NCBI GenBank assembly: GCA_964654665.1
Contig: CAZZKV010000005.1
Coordinates: 49,529-113,528 of the forward strand
Direction of reading: 5' to 3'
Length of the DNA: 64,000 nt
DNA from: CALCKU01 sp964654665
Lineage (GTDB): Bacteria; Pseudomonadota; Alphaproteobacteria; Caulobacterales; Maricaulaceae
A program made the position numbers and the translations under genes. The notes beneath the pieces are model-generated. The model saw only the letters and a program-made list of their open reading frames with translations, was not told the origin of the DNA and made no database searches. Shown here one piece after another: positions 63,704 through 64,000 of this stretch; positions within the stretch are counted from its first letter, which is position 1; each line of letters opens with the position of its first letter.

Positions 63704-63906
63704 ATAGGGTAGATTATAACGATCCTTGTTAGAGCGGGAATTAAAGCTTACTCTAAGCTATCTGTGATGTTGAGGGGAAAGTGATGTCTGTTCGCAGAAA
63801 ATTTTAGGTCACTTTTCTTGTCATAATGGGCTATTCATTATCAATAGGCTTGCGAGCCTATCGCGCCCCTGCTAACCCGCGCATTCAAGATAGTATGGAG
63901 ACTCGC

Positions 63907-64000
63907 GTGAGTAACCCTAAAGGCGCTGTTAGTGCTGACGATGTAAAGAAAATTGCCCGTCTGTCGCGGCTGCATGTCGAGGATGACCGTCTGCAACCGC
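63907..64000 (+). CDS. gatC: Asp-tRNA(Asn)/Glu-tRNA(Gln) amidotransferase subunit C, N-terminal part (cut by window edge)
   Basis: A GTG at 63907, with GGAG seven bases before it, opens VSNPKGAVSADDVKKIARLS and continues RLHVEDDRL to the window edge. The V-x-x-D-V-x-x-I-A-x-L-(S/A)-R-L pattern is the GatC signature. An in-frame ATG at 63895 is the alternative start. GatCAB makes Gln-tRNA(Gln) and Asn-tRNA(Asn); gatA and gatB probably follow beyond the edge. Confidence 0.88.
   Translation, partial: MSNPKGAVSADDVKKIARLSRLHVEDDRLQP

Noticed and set aside
1..64000. Insertion sequences, prophage genes, CRISPR arrays, rRNA or tRNA genes
   Set aside because: No transposase, integrase, phage structural gene, regular repeat array or RNA gene signature of these classes was seen on either strand.

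Overview
The window is a gene-dense chromosomal segment of an alphaproteobacterium with moderate GC. No rRNA, tRNA, insertion sequence, prophage or CRISPR array was found. The assignment rests on several alphaproteobacterial families (DUF2794, DUF1289, DUF2007, the short RNase D next to the Lpt genes), the glyQ-glyS-ppdK order, a perfect CtrA-type site (TTAA-N7-TTAAC), and an IspE/long-chain polyprenyl synthase/ETF-QO/SdhCDA gene set. The order within the class cannot be fixed from the sequence alone; a marine or other free-living lineage is a guess.

Layout. 1-4.7 kb: 5' part of dnaX (minus strand), a 960-base gene-free stretch holding a hairpin-rich rpsA leader, then rpsA, a TerB-like gene, ihfB and mscL. 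4.7-9.2 kb: ada (minus), a short RNase D and an LPS export operon lptC-lptA-lptA2-lptB with two LptA paralogues. 9.2-12.8 kb: a YcaQ/AlkX-type glycosylase, thpR, an aldo-keto reductase, and a Bax-inhibitor-1 family gene with a structured leader. 12.9-15.5 kb: an accessory-looking minus-strand unit, DUF2794, then a TIR-transmembrane-TPR protein coupled by an ATGA overlap to an unknown 153-aa protein. 15.6-15.9 kb: a long folded RNA with 6S-like architecture and a strong terminator. 15.9-24.2 kb: DUF1223, a PerM-type permease, a HerA-like ATPase, an aspartate-type aminotransferase, an alanine:cation symporter, a GNAT enzyme and a pair of arsenosugar-type (TIGR04283/TIGR04282) transferases. 24.1-28 kb (minus): a RimB-RimK fusion, a second RimK, a uracil-DNA glycosylase and a lipoprotein subclass B1 metallo-beta-lactamase.

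28.1-43.5 kb: ETF-QO, a TPR protein, ispE, a MraY/WecA-family phosphoglycosyltransferase, a long-chain polyprenyl diphosphate synthase, DUF2007, glyQ-glyS, ppdK, a SleB-type wall hydrolase behind the CtrA site, and gamma-glutamyltransferase. 43.5-51.7 kb: DUF1289, DUF1638, a RamA-like corrinoid-activating protein overlapping moaA, recR, a DM13 protein, a DoxX-like protein, a small conserved protein, rmuC and a lipoprotein. 51.7-64 kb: trkH, hslO, sdhCDA without sdhB, a structured leader with a 20-codon reading frame, a NifU-like scaffold, yidD, thrS, then an envelope-glycan group (O-antigen ligase-like, GT2, ArnT-like) and the start of gatC.

The genome is compact. Many neighbours share a TAATG or ATGA stop/start junction, and convergent genes often overlap at their 3' ends. 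The main themes are LPS and envelope building (lptCAAB, polyprenyl synthase, WecA-like, O-antigen ligase, ArnT-like, SleB), DNA repair (ada, AlkX-like, UDG, recR, rmuC), and central metabolism (ppdK, sdhCDA, ETF-QO). The best places to look for something undescribed are the TIR-TPR/small-protein pair, the RimB-RimK plus RimK unit, the RNA at 15.7 kb, and the RNA/mini-ORF element where sdhB would be expected.
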